From the NCBI GenBank assembly GCA_039619475.1, contig CM077116.1, positions 275,915,258-275,979,257 on the forward strand: a stretch of DNA of 64,000 nucleotides. The letters run 5' to 3'. This stretch comes from Icerya purchasi (taxonomy: Eukaryota; Arthropoda; Insecta; Hemiptera; Monophlebidae). Positions 37,701 through 52,700 of the stretch are shown in pieces. The stretch's first letter is position 1. Every line of letters begins with the position of its first letter. Made by a program: the position numbers and the translations under genes. The notes beneath the pieces were generated by a model. That model did not search any database and was not told the origin of the DNA. It worked only from the letters and a program-made list of their open reading frames with translations.

Positions 37701-40700
37701 TAAAGCTGCTGGAAATCTTCCACTTTGAATGGATCCGTATTAAATAAATAGGTTAAGTGTTTTACACAGAGGAAAGTATAAATTTTCTTTTATTAACGAA
37801 ATTGAAATTCCATCATATCCGAAAAAAGACGACTTAGTAGGCATTGCCATTATTCCAAGCCTAACTTCATCGTAAGAAAAATTAATAAATCCAAAAGAGT
37901 TAAGGGTTGCAGTTTCTTTCGCTAGAGTGTAATTGGATGTATCCGCGCGTTATCAATCATATGTTTAACAACATTGCTATAATAGTTATTGAAGTAATCA
38001 GCCGATTAGTTTTTCGTTACCGCACACATTCATTTTTAAGCCGTTAATTGATATATTATGCAATGCTCGTGACTTATTTCGCGTGGGTTTTTTTAATAAC
38101 TGCCCAATACTTTTTTTGATTATTCCCGCAGTTCTCTAATAATTTAGTATAATAATTAATTTTTGCATTCCTTGATAATCTTTGCAAAATTCTGGAGATT
38201 TCTTTAAACTGCGATTTCAAACACGGATTAGTAGGATAACGCTTGGTCAATATGTATACTCGATTTTTTTCATGAGAAAGCTGGGCTAACTCATTTGTAA
38301 TCCAAGGTGATCTTTTACGAATTTTTCTAATATGCAATTTACATTTTGACTTCTTCACACCAATTTTTTATTATCGTTATGAACTCCTCAAATTTTTCGT
38401 CAATCGTTAACTGCGAACTATATATTTTTTCACAGTCAATAGTTGCGAAATATTGTTTGAACTTAATTTTATCGAAACGGTAAACACAGTTGGGTTTAGT
38501 CGACTTACGGTTGGAATAAAATTTAATTGATGCATCTATTGCGCAATGATCGGAGAAATATCAATGATCTAAACACGATGAATAACCAGAGCGTTCTTGT
38601 ATAAAAGTCCGAGTATTTACAATACTAGTGAAACTCCATGAATATAGTAAATTCAAATAAGCGGAAGATTTGATTTTATCCAAAAGATTTAATGAACTGA
38701 TGAGATTGAGGTTGCTGAAGATAAATTTATTACGCGCTGCAAATCTGATAAGAAATCTTCATGATTACGACTACAGAAACGGTGGATACCAAAAATAGTT
38801 ACGTGAATGTTGTCATCGAAAAGTAGTTTCGCTGCAACTATATTTGCGGAGAGGATAGAGTTGTCATTTTTTGAAATAAAATGTTATTTTTAATATACAT
38901 TATAACACCGCCTGATCTTTTATTACTTCTGCATTGTCCTATGGATGTATAATCAGAAATAAAATAACGCTTTAATTCCCCTTCATACAACCAGAGGTAT
39001 CTTTGAGAATTATTATGTCATACTGAACATCACAATAATAATAAAAGTTAAACCGAGAATTGCTTTAAGCTCGCATCGGGTATAGTATTCTATTAAATAT
39101 GATGAGATTTAACTTGTTTCCATTAGGATTTTTAATTTTCAGGATTTTCTTACCGGAAAAAAATTATTGCACCAGTTTCTTATGGTATCCTGCATTTTAA
39201 AATGACCATATTCATTAAGAAAATGCATATCGATTAAAAAATTATTCAAAGACTGACTCCCCTTTTAGGAAAAATGGATGCCTATGTGTACAAAATGGGA
39301 AATTCCCCAACCATTTTTTGATCTTCACGGATGGCTCCAAGGGACCACCCAGTGGTGTTGGTGCAGCTTTCTTCTGTCCTTCTCTCAATTACTTCGAGTC
39401 CTTTAAACTTCCCTCCTTTTGTTCAATCTTTTATGCTGAGTCTTCTGCTATTTTGCGTGCCCTTCTTTTTATCAAAACTTCACCGGCTTCTCGCAATCTC
39501 CTTTTCCTGTCGGATGCTCAAAGCGTGCTGCAGACTATCACATCTCCTCTCCCTTCGCATCATTCTCCTTATTCGTTTCTTAATTCACGATCTTTTCCTT
39601 TCCCACTTTATCCAAACGGATTTCCTTTGGATTTCTGGCCGTTCCGGGATCGAGGGAAATGAGTTGGTTGACTCATTCGCTCGATAATCTTCCTCTTCTG
39701 GTAGGTTTCTTCTTGTCTTCTCAGTTTCTAATATTACCCTTCTGTCTGCAGCTGCTCATTCCAAACTGTGCTCTGACTCCTATGTCTCCTCATTCTCCAA
39801 CCCGAACTCCTTTTTCTTGTCTATCCAATCTTCCCTTCCATGTTTTCCATGGTTTATTAACCTTCTATGCGCCGTTCCAATCTCTCTGCGATTTGCCTCT
39901 TGCGTTTTGGGCATAGTTTGCTCCCTTCCTCATTTGTATTTCTGATCCCGATCATATCATGTTCCGTTGTTCGTCGCTTTCAACTAAACAAGCTTCTTTT
40001 TATTCCTTCCTCTTACAAACCGGTATTCCCGCTCCATGCTGTGTTTCATTCATGCTCTCCCTTCTTTCTCCTTCGGTTATTCTAGCTCTTGATTTCTTTC
40101 TGTCGGCTATCTCTGATTGTGTAAGGATTTGAGTCTCTCTTTTCTCTCTGTTCCGCTGTTCTTGGCCCAATGTCCATGTTGACGAACCCATTTAAAAAAA
40201 AAAAAAAAATGGAAAGCGATATATTTAATGAAAGAGTTTTTCTTGTTATTTAGGACACTGATATAACTGAATTATTTGAAACGCATCACATTAGCCCGCA
40301 GCCGGCAACGATTTTGTCCAATTTCGAAGTGCGAGATGCAAAAACCGCCCGATCATATCCGTATACATTCTATCCGGACGGATTTTACAATACCCTAAAA
40401 CGGAGAATTCATGCGAAATTGACTACGCTGCCGAGAAAAAACGTAATTTTATCGAAATCATTAATAATTACCGATTGTTTGGTTACCGTCAGTCTGATAT
40501 TATCCGTGCTGGCCGCTAAATATGTAAGTTTATTAATTGCTACCTGTGCAGCAGTTACACTGGCACTAGCAACAATAAGTAGCCACAACTTCACACACAG
40601 CCGTGATAACTGGAGAATGTATTACTTTTGTTTGTCATCTTTGTCCATCAAGTAAGTACACTTGATATTTTGATTTTTCATATCTTTTTCTACACAACAG

Positions 40701-43700
40701 GCTATATGTATAGTAAAGTAAGTCCCATACCCTTGATAAGGTATCATGGATTGTGAAGTTGAGCTTTCCATAATGGTACTAAGCCTAATGGATCTGATGA
40801 AAATACTGGAGCCAGTTCCTTTCCACTTGGGATCCGCCTTTACCTTCCCAGATTTCTCTGGTACCCAATTATTTCAGGCCGGGTAAACCTGGGAGCGACT
40901 TCGATTCGGAACGAGACAAGTCTCGAACCCGTGTAGCGACTTTTTTCCACTTCTTCAACCGTCAAGTTAGTAAGTATCATGGTATTATATCGTCCTCTGA
41001 AGAGCCGTCATCTCAAAAGTCTACATATAGTATTGACCAGTTTATTGCATCTAAGTATTTTGTTCTTGATCTGCCTTGTGCTAGTTTTATATCGGTTCAT
41101 CCTTCTGTTATTACCATGCTCCAATCTGAATATCGCATGAAGTGGATCCAAAATTTTATTTCTCCTGTGCTCTATTATTTGCAGTATTCTGCGCTCATCT
41201 TTTAATTCTCTTGGCAGTCTTCAATCGCTGTTCTTTTCAGACCGTGCCACGCAATCCAACCTAGACCACGTCTCTATTCTGCACTCTTCCAGTTTTCTTT
41301 GTTCTTTGCACAACGTCCATGTTTCACCTACTCAAGGGGTTCCGTACAAATATTTTTATAAAATTTTTTCGTGTGACAATGCATAAATCATCTTTAATTA
41401 CTTATTACTTAAGTGTTATCTAAGGGTATGGTATTTTATTTTTTAATCACCTGTAGCACCTTTTCTAATAAAATATTGCCATTACTGCGCAGTGCAATAT
41501 ATCATGATGTGTACGTTTCTTGATGCTGTCACGCATAACTATTTCAGAAAATACAGGCGCATTAGTCGCCTTTTATCGAGTTCTATCATGCTACTCTATT
41601 AACATGCATACAAATAAACAAAGTATAAACTTATTGATAATTTTCTTTCTTATTCATTGATATAACACACAATTGGACATGAACAAACATAGGCATTATA
41701 TAGTTTTTATGAATGTAGATTACGTTCATGTATAACATGGAAATCACGTACCTAGCCGGATGTAATTTGAGTAAAGATTATGCCTTTTAACTGAAATGTA
41801 ATATTTTGACCCCAAAAATGCTTGTTTGGAATTAAAATAACATTCCTAAATTTATTTCTTCTTATTATACACTAATCCTACATATAGAACCATACATTGA
41901 TGGATAAGTGCAGCTGAAAGTGGCCAAATGGTAAGCTACTTTTCCGCCAGGCCATAAAAAAAAAAAAAAAAAAAAAGGCAGCCGCTGTTTCCAATACGAC
42001 TTAAAGGTGGGGGGTAAAGTTTTTAAACTTTTTTTTTGTCTTTTTTTTATTAGCTTACAGGGATGTACAACATTTCAAGATTATTGAGTCAAAATTTGAA
42101 GTCGATCGCAACAAAACTAACGGACCTATAGAGTTTTGAGTGAGCGGTGCTCCGCTCCGGTTTTGAACACCTACTGGGCAGCTACGTAGCGCTGCTACCA
42201 GGAAGCTGTTTCGTGCTCTTTTGAATTTCGTATGTTCTAGTTTCGCTGTGATTGTGTATTTATTATTAGTAAAATGCCGAAGAAAATTAGCAGAGAAGAT
42301 CGCAAGAGTACCAGTTCCAGATTAGATCGATCAAAAAAAGTAATACCTCCACAGAAACGCAAGACAGACGATATCGAAGCAAAAGGTACATCGTCCAAAA
42401 AAAAAAAAAAAACTAAATACTTTTGTGCCATTTGGACTACTTACTACCATTACTGTTCGATGGACGAGAAACCGCAGCACGGCAAATGCCCTGAAGTAAT
42501 TCAAACACAGTTACACTGCACTTGCAAGTGACGTTTCTGAAGAAAATTAACCGATATATGAAGACTTGAGTAAGGGGGCACTTCTGCAGCGATATCTTGG
42601 AGGATTCACTCAAAACAACAGTGAGAGTTTGAATCAACTCATTTGGAAAATTACCTCAAAATCACTGAGTGGTACCTCAACTGTTGTTGAAATCACAGGT
42701 CACGTGGCTCCATGTATGTTCAATGAGGGCTGTTTTGCTTTGGTCTCATTTATGCAAGAGATAAACATCAGTACAGGGTCAAGTTCTCATGAATGGACGC
42801 GCGCAGTAGATTGAACGAGCATAAACAGAGTGGAGCAACAAGCTGCACTTGAAAGTAAAGAAGGCAGAATTCTACGTCGACAGGAGCAAAAAGCTGCCTT
42901 AGATCTTACAGCTGAAAGTTGTGAGCTTTATGGGCTTAGCATCGATGACTCTGAATAAGTATATCAGAAGAAACACTCGCGTACTGATGTTTAAGTCAAA
43001 TTGTTTTGTACACAAAACTTTAAAGCCTTTTTCTCGCACTTGACATTTTTAAAGTCCGTGGACACTGTAACTCGAAAACTAATGCACCGATTCTTTTGAA
43101 ATTTTGTACAGTGTTTCTGCACATCAATTACGAGATAACGCTGGGAAGGTTCTTTTTTTTTTTATTATTATTTATTTTACAATAAAAAATTTGTCGATTT
43201 TGTTAGGCGAAAATCGCGTTTTTGACTTCCAAGTGTTAACAAAAATTAAAAAATTAAAAAAAAAAAAAAAAATCCTCCCTGCGTTACCTCAAGAAAATGA
43301 TTAACTAGCAATAGCATTTTGATATTTTTGATTTCAGATGACCAGTGGTGAGATATAGTGTCCACCGCAAAACAACTTTTTTTTGAGGCTTCTTCGAAGA
43401 TTTGCTGCTAACGGCTTATTTTTTAATATTTCTTATTTAAAATTTCAGATAATATTGTTCAAATGTTACTCTCTTCATTGTATTACGCTTAATAAAATAT
43501 ATTTGCACTCACTGGAGCATAAAGAAAAATTATTGAAAATGATCCATTTTTTACCGAAATTAACTTTATCCTCCCCTTAATCGAGCAGATGGTCGCGGTT
43601 TATGTAGCACCGAATATAAGTTTTTGTAAGCTGGCCTACCATAAAAAAATATACATTGACACATATACATACTAAGCGATGTGTTAAAGCGAATGCCTTG

Positions 43701-46700
43701 ATATAAAGCTGATTGCTGATATTAATGTAACTGTGCAAATTGGACTGGATGTAATAATGTTTTAAAGTAAGCTAACGGGTAAAATCAGAGTGAAGGGAAT
43801 TAAATTTACCGGTCATGATGTTGAATTTCTAAAAGAATAATTAAAATAATAATTTATAGAAAAGTGGAGCAATCGGCAAGAGGACTGGTTGGTTTAGTTA
43901 CGCATGGAAAATCCTAAAGGCACGATTAATAAATAATGATAGTGATAATAAAATAATAGGGAATAACAGCACTATATGAATGGTATCATACACAAAATCA
44001 CATCATGTGATAGAGAATTAAGAAAGAATAAAGAAAGAAAAAAACTGTAATTGATAAGATGGACGCGCTGGTAGTAAACACAATATTTTTTTTTTTTTTT
44101 AATAATAAATTTCTTTGGACGCGCTAAAACGCAATAGTCATTACGTTTCTATTTTTATTGTCTTTAATGCATAATAATGTCTCATACAAATCTCGCTACT
44201 TTCAAAAATTATACTCATTTATTACCTACTACAAGACCTCTGAAGAGGTACTTTACATTTTATTGTTTTTATCACATTATGCTTTATTTTTTCTTTTTTT
44301 TTTCCTACCCTGGGCGCGCCAGAGGCCTTGACCCAACAACATGAAAAATTAAGAGTTATAACTAAATAGCCAAGCGGTCAGAAATGGAAAAGACAAAGGA
44401 CAGCAGCAATGGAATAACTGAAGGCAATGGGAAGGAAAGAATATAGGTAGCGTTAAAGGGAGTAGGAAGACCCAAAACTAGAAGTTGGGCGTAAAGAAAG
44501 GAGCGTTCGTTAGAGAGTGTAGAACATTCGAATAGGATGTGATTTGAGTCACAAATACAAGAAGGCTCAGAAGCGTGAAGAGAGCAGAAAGGAGAAGGGG
44601 ACAAAGCGAATCGAAAGCGAGAAGAGGGGAGTAGAGAATGATTGATTCTAAGCCTAATTAAGGAAACAACAGTGGAACGACGACAGGTAGGAATAGATTG
44701 CAACCAAGGCAGGAAACTAGGAACCGATTGAATAAGACGGTACTGTGAAAAGCGATTTGAGAATAAAGATGGATACATGTCAGACCAAAGTCTGGAATGA
44801 TTAGAGCGTGATAGAGAAAGAATGTCTGAGGAAGGGAAAGAGTCGAGGAAAGGACCAATGCGGGCGGCTGAGCGAGCTAAAGAGTCAGCTGCGTCATTTC
44901 CCTCAATATTGGAATGACTAGGGACCCATAGAAAGTCTATGAGAATGGATCGGAACGAGAACAAAGAGGAGACAAGAGATCGAATAGAGAGGATGATACC
45001 GTCAGAAGTATGAGAAGGAGGAGAGGAAATGGTTTGAAGAACGCCTTTGGAATCAGAAACAATCAGGAATTTGTGAACCCCACTCGTAGAGGATATGAAT
45101 TGAATGGCACGAAGAATTGAGATCGACTGGGCTGAGAAGATGGAGCAGAAAGAAGGAAGTCTAAAAGACTCAGTGTGCAAGAACGTAGGAGATGTATATG
45201 CGCCACCCACGCCCCCATCACTCTTGGAGCCATCCGGGAAGATTAAGGCATGGGAAGGAAAAGAAGAGTTCAGCAGCTGAAGGAATTCGAAGTTGACTAC
45301 ATTGTTAGAGGAAGAATTTGCTCGGACTGGAAGAGAGGAGAAATTGATGGGGTGCCATATGCTATTAAAATCGAGAGAAAAGTAAGGAAGACTGTTATAA
45401 GGGGAAACGTAGGGAGAAAAATTGGAAACACGAGCAGCTATATGCGATAAAATCGGGGTTCTATGAGGCGCCAAGCGCCAGTGATTTTTGATATGAAGAT
45501 ACGAAGGAATAATATTGGATGACAAAATGGGGAGGCGTTTTATTAAAAATCGATAACCGAGGAGTGAACGACGAATGGAAATAGGTTGTGTGCAAGTTTC
45601 GGATAGAATCGCAGGAATAGGAGAAGATCTTAAAGCGCCAATGCATAGGCGAAGGCAGGAATTCTGAATTGCATCAAGTTTCGAAAGGAGAGACTTGGAG
45701 GCATTGCCATAAATGAAGGAACAATAGTCAAGTTTGGACCGAATAATCGATTTATATAGAATTAATAGAATGCACGGGTCTCCATCCCATCTGAGGGGAG
45801 ATAAAGATTTGAGGAGATTAAGTCTTTTGATCGAGGAATTATAGATATAATTAATATGTTCATGAAATGTAAGGCGACTATTTAAGAAAAGACCTAGATA
45901 ACATATGGAATTAACAGTGGGAATAGGTGTACCAGATACGCTGATGTTTATAATTAGCACGATTAAAGGGGCGGAGAGCAAAAATTATACAGGAAGACTT
46001 GGAAGGGGAAAGAGAAAGGTGGAGAGTAGATAGAGCATTGCTAAGATGAGACAATGAATGATTTAACTCGTTGGTGGCGGAGGACAGATCATCTGAGGTG
46101 GAATAAACTAAAATGTCATCAGCAAAAAGGAGAGAGAAAGAGGGAATAGGGAGCGAAGCAATATCGAAGGAGTAAATATTAAAAAGAGTGGGGCTAAGGC
46201 AGGAATCCTGGGGAAGCCCACGATAGACGCATCTGGATGTGGAAAGAGAAGAAGAAGATAGATAAAGAGTTCTATGTTGAAAGAGGTTGAGTATAAGAGT
46301 GATAAAAACCGGAGGGAGATTAAGAGAGAGGAGTTTGGAGCCCAGAGAAGGAAGATGCACATTATCGAATGCAGAGCAGACATCGACAAAATAAGCGACA
46401 GTAAATTCCTTTGATAGGAATGATTTATAGATATCTGCAAGGAAGGTACTGATGCAATCTACCGGGCCAAGCCCGGGGCGAAAACCGAACATATTAGAAG
46501 GAACTAGATTATTATGCTCAATCCACCAAACGAGACGATTATTTATTAAACCTTCAAAGAGTTTGCGCAGACATGAGGCTAGGGAGATAGGACGGAAGGA
46601 ACACTGGTTTTTTTTAGGAATTGGAATGACAATGAAATCATTCCAAGACTCAGGAGTAAAACCAGAGAGTAAGAAAGAGTTGAAGATATTCAGAAGGGAG

Positions 46701-49700
46701 AGCAGCGAGGAAGGAGAGAGTTTTTTAAGAATAGGGAAAGAAAGACCGTCCAGGCCAGGAGCAGAAGGAGAGGTTTTGTTAAGGACGGACAAGAGTTCCT
46801 CGTAGCGGAAAGGAGATGTTAGGAAATGAGGTTCTGAGGAATTTGGGAGTGAAGGAATGTTCGATTCCTCGAAAGTGGGGACATACGGAGGAGCAATAGA
46901 GTCCAAGAAAGAGTGAAGTTTAGGCAAAGAAGGATGGGAGAAGTGGGGACGCTCAGAAAGAGGAGATCCGAACGCTTTGGCCATTTTCCATATCTTAGAG
47001 AAAGGCGTATCTCTAGAGAAAGATGAACAAAATGATTTCCAAGAGTTCCTCTTGGCAGATTTTGAAATGTACCGAGCTTTTGCGTTAGCTTCTTTATGAG
47101 CTAAAAAGTTGGATATTGAGGAACAAGAGCGAAAAGCTTTGAAGGTAACGGTGCTTCTTTGGAAGGCAACTTTACACTCTTCATTCCACCAAAGAGAGGA
47201 GGCATAAGAGGAAGAACGACCGCGCGAAAAGGAAGAAGGAGGGGAGGAAGCGGAAAGAGCAGAATATAGAGATTGAATGAAGAAATTGTACTGGGACAAC
47301 GGGTCGGGAAGATCCAGAATAAGGGTGAGTGAGGAATCCACCAAAGATCGGAATTTATTCCAATCTGTTTTGGAGAGAAGCCAGTGAGGAGCGTGCAAGG
47401 GCCTGAAAGGTCTAGAAGGAAGAGCGTTGTTGAGAGTTAGGAGAATGGGGACATGATCACTACCAAAAGTGCCGTCAAGAGTTCTCCAGGAGCTTACAAG
47501 GCCAAGATTCGGAGATGAAAACGAGAGGTCGATTGCACTAGAAGAAGATGGATGTTTGAAGAAAGTAGGAAAACGATCGTTGTGGAGAAAAAGATTATGG
47601 TATAGAATGAGATTTTCCAGAGTCACGCCGTTAGGATTGCGCCCTGCGCAGCCCCACATAGGGGAGTGCGCATTTCAGTCTCCGCCAATAATAAATGGAT
47701 CAGATAGGGATGAAAGGAATGAGGGTAAAGGAAGTTTAGAGAGGCTGGAGTTGGGAGGGATGTACACGCAAGCAATATGTATAGGATTCGGGAGAAGATT
47801 TTCAAGCGAAATATGAATCATGTTAGGGTAGTTAGGAAGAGGCGGAGGAAGAAATGGGATATTGTGGGTGAGATAGGATAGATCGTGTCTAATTAAAATT
47901 GCAACACCACCATACCCATCCATGCGATCAGATCGAACTAGAGAATAACCTTTGAAATCAAGAGACGAGGAGGATTTAAGCCAAGTTTCAGATAACAGCG
48001 CTACATGGATATTGTAGAAGTCTAATAGACATTCTACACTTAGTTTATTAGCTCGTAAGCTGCGGCAATTCCATTGAAGGATGTTTATGGCGCACGACCG
48101 CGACATTCTATTTAAAAGGAGAAGAAGAGGAATTAAAAGAATGAGAAAAAGCAGCGGGAGAAGACAGAGCTATAACTGAAGTAAAAGAAAGGAAGGCAAG
48201 GGTAATAGGAAGGGTGTAATACATGAGAGGAGATTGCTTGTAGACGATTTTCCAACTTAAAGGAGAAGTTGACAGTGGAAAAATAAGTAGAAGAGAGAAG
48301 ACTTGTCCGAAGTTGGATAGAGGCAAAATTGAAGGTACCTCACCAGTAGCGGTACCGTCAGTAATAAAAAATAAACGGGAGAAGTACCTGCACGAACTGG
48401 GTTGATGCCCAGTTTTGTAGGCTTCCTTCCGACATAGTGTTAAACCAGAGACGGGAGAAACACCTGCGCGAACTGGGTTGACGACCAGTTTGTAGGCTTC
48501 CTTCCATAATGAGATAACTATGTAGCATAAAGGAAAGATGGAATAAAATTCGAACTGAGGAAAGTTTTGAGTTAATGATTCCTGAGCGAACAGTTATCCT
48601 TGGCGAAACGGACGCAAAAGAAAGAAGGAGAAATACGGATAACAAATATAGAGTGGGATGCAGGAAGATGGTCAAAAGGGGGAGAAAAATCAAAGAGGAT
48701 GAAAGAGGTGATCTAGTTGAAATGAACGTGATTGGATAGGAAGGCTGAAAGATTATCAAGGAATGAGGAGGAAGAGGATATGTTAAAAGAGGCAAGGAGT
48801 TCCATGATAGCTGCGGAGATATGGGAGACAACAAAAGAAGAATCGTTTAGAGAGGAATTAGGAGAAAGACTAGGAAGAACTGGTAAGGGACTGGAAGATA
48901 TAGTGGGATTGGATTGGGGGGAGACGTCATTATTCAGTGCGCAACCATTAGATGGTAAACGAGAGTAAAGGGATGGAACGAAAGGAAATTGCGGAGAAGG
49001 CTTTGAGTAGGATTTGGGTTTGGAAGTTTTGTGGAAAGTGGGGGATTTAGGACGTGGAAGAAAGGGGAATTTAGAAGCTTTTGGGGAGACGTTTGAAGAG
49101 GAAATAGGGGCTGCGGCGCGATTAGCATAAGAAAAGGCTGGAGAGGCGGAACTGGAGGATTTAACTTTAACGGCTTCGTGAAAAGAGATGTTCTCGAAAG
49201 CCATGATTCTTTTTATGTCCTTCTGCCGCTGCCATTCGGGACAGGATCACATTATACTACCAAGGAAAAATGTGAATTAATCTATTTCTGATGTGTGACT
49301 GTAAATAACATTGTTAGAAAATATTCGAAATAGAAAATGAAAGGGAAAAAAAGCGAATGAAGTATATTGTGAGTTTTTAATCAATGTAAGCTTTATACGT
49401 GATGTTAACCATTGGGATGCTGCGATTGTACGGATGCGAATAAGGCATATAAAAGTATTTCTCGGTTAGTCATAACACATTGGGCCATTTTTAGTTCCTG
49501 AATTATCTATGTATAATAAGAAAGAAAGAGACCGGCATTTTGTACATGATTGAAGTTGAACCAGATGAAATGTAATGTACATAATATTAAAAACAGTTAA
49601 CAAAAGATAATAATACATCGATCTGCGATTAAACAGTAAACAAGGCTGTAAAAACAGCAGCGTGTGACGTGATAGAAAAAAATAATAATTCGAGCGCTCC

Positions 49701-52700
49701 TAGCTTGTTTTATGGTCAAAACTATATTACCGCACATGCGCAGCGAGTTGTTTATCAGCGTGCGGAAGAATGGTCAGTACACGTAGTCGGTGGTATGTAT
49801 AGTTAAAATGGTGCATTGGCCTGCGAAAAACGAAAGAGAGAGATGCGAACATTACGCTTGTGTCTCTTGCTTACACAGGTGTAATATATTACTGAAAAAG
49901 TAAAAAAAAACAAAAAAAAAAAACAATAAATAAACGAAAATATCTATAAAAGTTATTTCTATGATAAAAAATTAACTTTTTAAATTACGATAATGGTATC
50001 CGGGGGAAAAATGTTGAATACAAACTTTCCATTTTAGTTAGAAAACAGCGATTTCGCTGAAAAATACGTTTTTAGAAGTGAAAATCATTCAATTTCGCTG
50101 AAAAATATATAGTCATTGTGAGACCCATACAAAAAATTTGCCAAAAGACACGTGGTAACCTGTACATCATGAAAAATCAGTCAAAAACGGCAAAAGATTG
50201 TGAGACCCGTTTTGGGTGGACGGGTCTCACAGCATGAATTGGCTTTTCAGACGCGGGCCTGCTTATAACCATATATACAGTGAGCAACATAAACATTGAG
50301 ACAAAAGTTTATAAAAATGAAAAGGGCGATATACGGGGGAGAAAACCTGGTATAATATCGAATTTATTGAAAAACGAACAAATGAACACTACTGATCACA
50401 AATATGATAAAAAAATAATTAAAAAACAAACGCAAAGCAAAAAAATTACGGCCGATATGAAAAAAGTACGTAACGAGACAGCAACAAAAACATTGAGACA
50501 GTGTGACTCATTCTATTACCGACGACGCTGGGTTTTTCCTGATTCACTGCAAACGCTAATAATGCATGCATGCGCGTGAGCAATACTCTTTAGGTTGTTT
50601 GACAATTATTTTATGGTAACCAGCTACCTAGTACGTACGTATAAATTTAAAATTTTTGAGCGTTCGAAATGAAAATGTCAAAAAAGTGAAACACTTCGTT
50701 TGATAAGCGTCAACTAGTGCTGTTCCGTCATATGAAAGGAAAACCGGGTCAAGAGATTACTTCTCTATCAAAAAATGTCGCGAACTACTGTTTACAGAAG
50801 TATTAACAGGTTCAATAAAGAAAGCAGTATCAATTTTATGAAGCCATCCGGACGATTGCGAAGCCATCGGCTCCAGATGAGCGTTTTATAATGCGTTGTG
50901 TCGCAAAAAATCCAAAAATAAGTGTCCCTAAAATTGCTACCCAGTTATGCGCAAGAAGTAGCAGTACAATTTCAGGGCAAACGATACGCCGTGTTCTTAA
51001 AAAGACGGGTTATAATTCGCGCACCGCCAGTTTCAAACCTTTTATTAGTACGATGAATCGAAAAAACGCCTAGGATTCGCATTAAAGTATAGTGACGTTA
51101 CTGAAAATTTCTGGAATAATGTACTATTTTCTGATGAGTCGAAATTCGATATTTTTGGGAGCGACAGAAACGGAAAAATGTGGAGAAAGCCGAATACCGA
51201 ATTAGAAAAAAAGAATCTCAATATAACGGGGTTAAACACGGTGATGGAAATGTCATGGTTTGGGGATGTTTTGCAGCTTCCGGTATCGGCTCGCTGGTAT
51301 TTATTGATGATAAAATGAATGCCGATATGTATATTGATATATTGCGGCACAATTTACATGCGTCTGCTGAAAAATTGGGCATCAGGAAAACGTTTAACTT
51401 TTACCAGGATAACGATCCTAAACACAAGGCGCATAAAACGCGCCTATGGCTGTTATATAAATGCCCGCGTGTACTCAAGATGCCACCTCAATCACCCGAT
51501 TGTAATCATTGTAGTCCAATCGAACATATATGGGATTATTTAGATCGAGAGGTTCGGAAAACTCCCATTACTAGTGCTACCCATCTCAAACAGCGGTTGC
51601 AAGAAGAATGGGCTCAAATTCCAGTATTGTGTTTTGAAAAACTGGTTTCGTTGATGCCGCAACGCTTGAATGCTGTAATTCAAGCAAAAGGTTTGCATAA
51701 AAAATATTAAGAAGCCGTTATTTTAGAATTTTTCGTGTTAAATTTTAGTTCTCAATGTTTACACCCTGTCAAGAAAGTATCGGGAATTGTTAAATAAAAC
51801 GAACAATTTTTAATTTTCATCCAAATTTATTTTGTCACCTTCAAAATAACATCCATTCGAAGCGATGCACATATGCCAACGCTTTTTCCACTCGGCAAAG
51901 CACTTCTGATAGGCGGTTTCCAGGATGGCCTTTAGCTCTCGCGTCGCATTCGTCTTGATGTCATCAATCGATTCGAAGCGCATTCCCCGTAGCGGAAATT
52001 TGAGTTTTGAGAATAGGAAGAAGTCGCAGGGTGCTAAATCTGGTGAATACGGCGGTTGTTCGATGATATTTACCGAGTGTTTGGCCAAAAACTCATTCAC
52101 AATTATGGCTTTGTGAGACGGCGCATTATCGTGATGGAGAATCCAAGAATTGTCGACCCACAAATCGTTACGTTTACGACGGATAGCCTCTCTCAAACGT
52201 CTCAAAACACTTAAGTAAAACTCTTTGGTGACTGTCTGTCCAGCTGGCACATATTCATAGTGTACCACGCCTCGAATATCGAAGAAAACAATCAACATGA
52301 TCTTCACTTTCGATCGGCTTTGGCGAGGTTTTTTCGGCTTTGGCGCGCCAATTGGCCGCCATTCGGACGATTGCTGGTTCGTAAGCGTGTCGTACTCGTA
52401 CACCCATGTCTCGTCACCAGTAATTATCTTTTCCAAGAAGGTAGGATCCAAATTGGCTCGATCCAGCATGTCTGCAGCTACCTGTTCTCGGTACTTTTTT
52501 TGAAAGAAATTCAGGTCTTTCGGAACAAGCCGAGCCGCAACGCGTTGCATACCCAATTTTTCGTGCACAATCGTACGTACGCTCTCGTGTGACATGCCCA
52601 ATCCATGAGCCATCTCTCTCAAGCTCACATGACAATTTTCAGCAACGATTTCCTTGATTTTATCGACGTTATCATCGGTCACACTCGTTGAAGGCCGTCC

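Larger units (their letters stand above)
44290..49250 (-). mobile_element. I-like non-LTR retroelement, near full length
   Basis: A reverse-strand element of about 5 kb has a short ORF1, a spacer with a tandem duplication, and an ORF2 with endonuclease, RT and RNase H. The 3' end is a short A-rich tail (about 44292-44305 on the + strand as T-rich sequence). The 5' end is probably near 49240-49255. Strong polypyrimidine-like composition on the coding strand gives very Ser/Leu/Pro-rich proteins. At least three 5'-truncated relatives lie in the window. Confidence 0.75.

Noticed and set aside
48732..48968. Forward frames within 44.3-49.2 kb (for example 48732-48968 and 46452-46805)
   Set aside because: They are Lys/Glu/Arg-rich shadows of the Ser/Leu/Pro-rich reverse-strand retroelement proteins.
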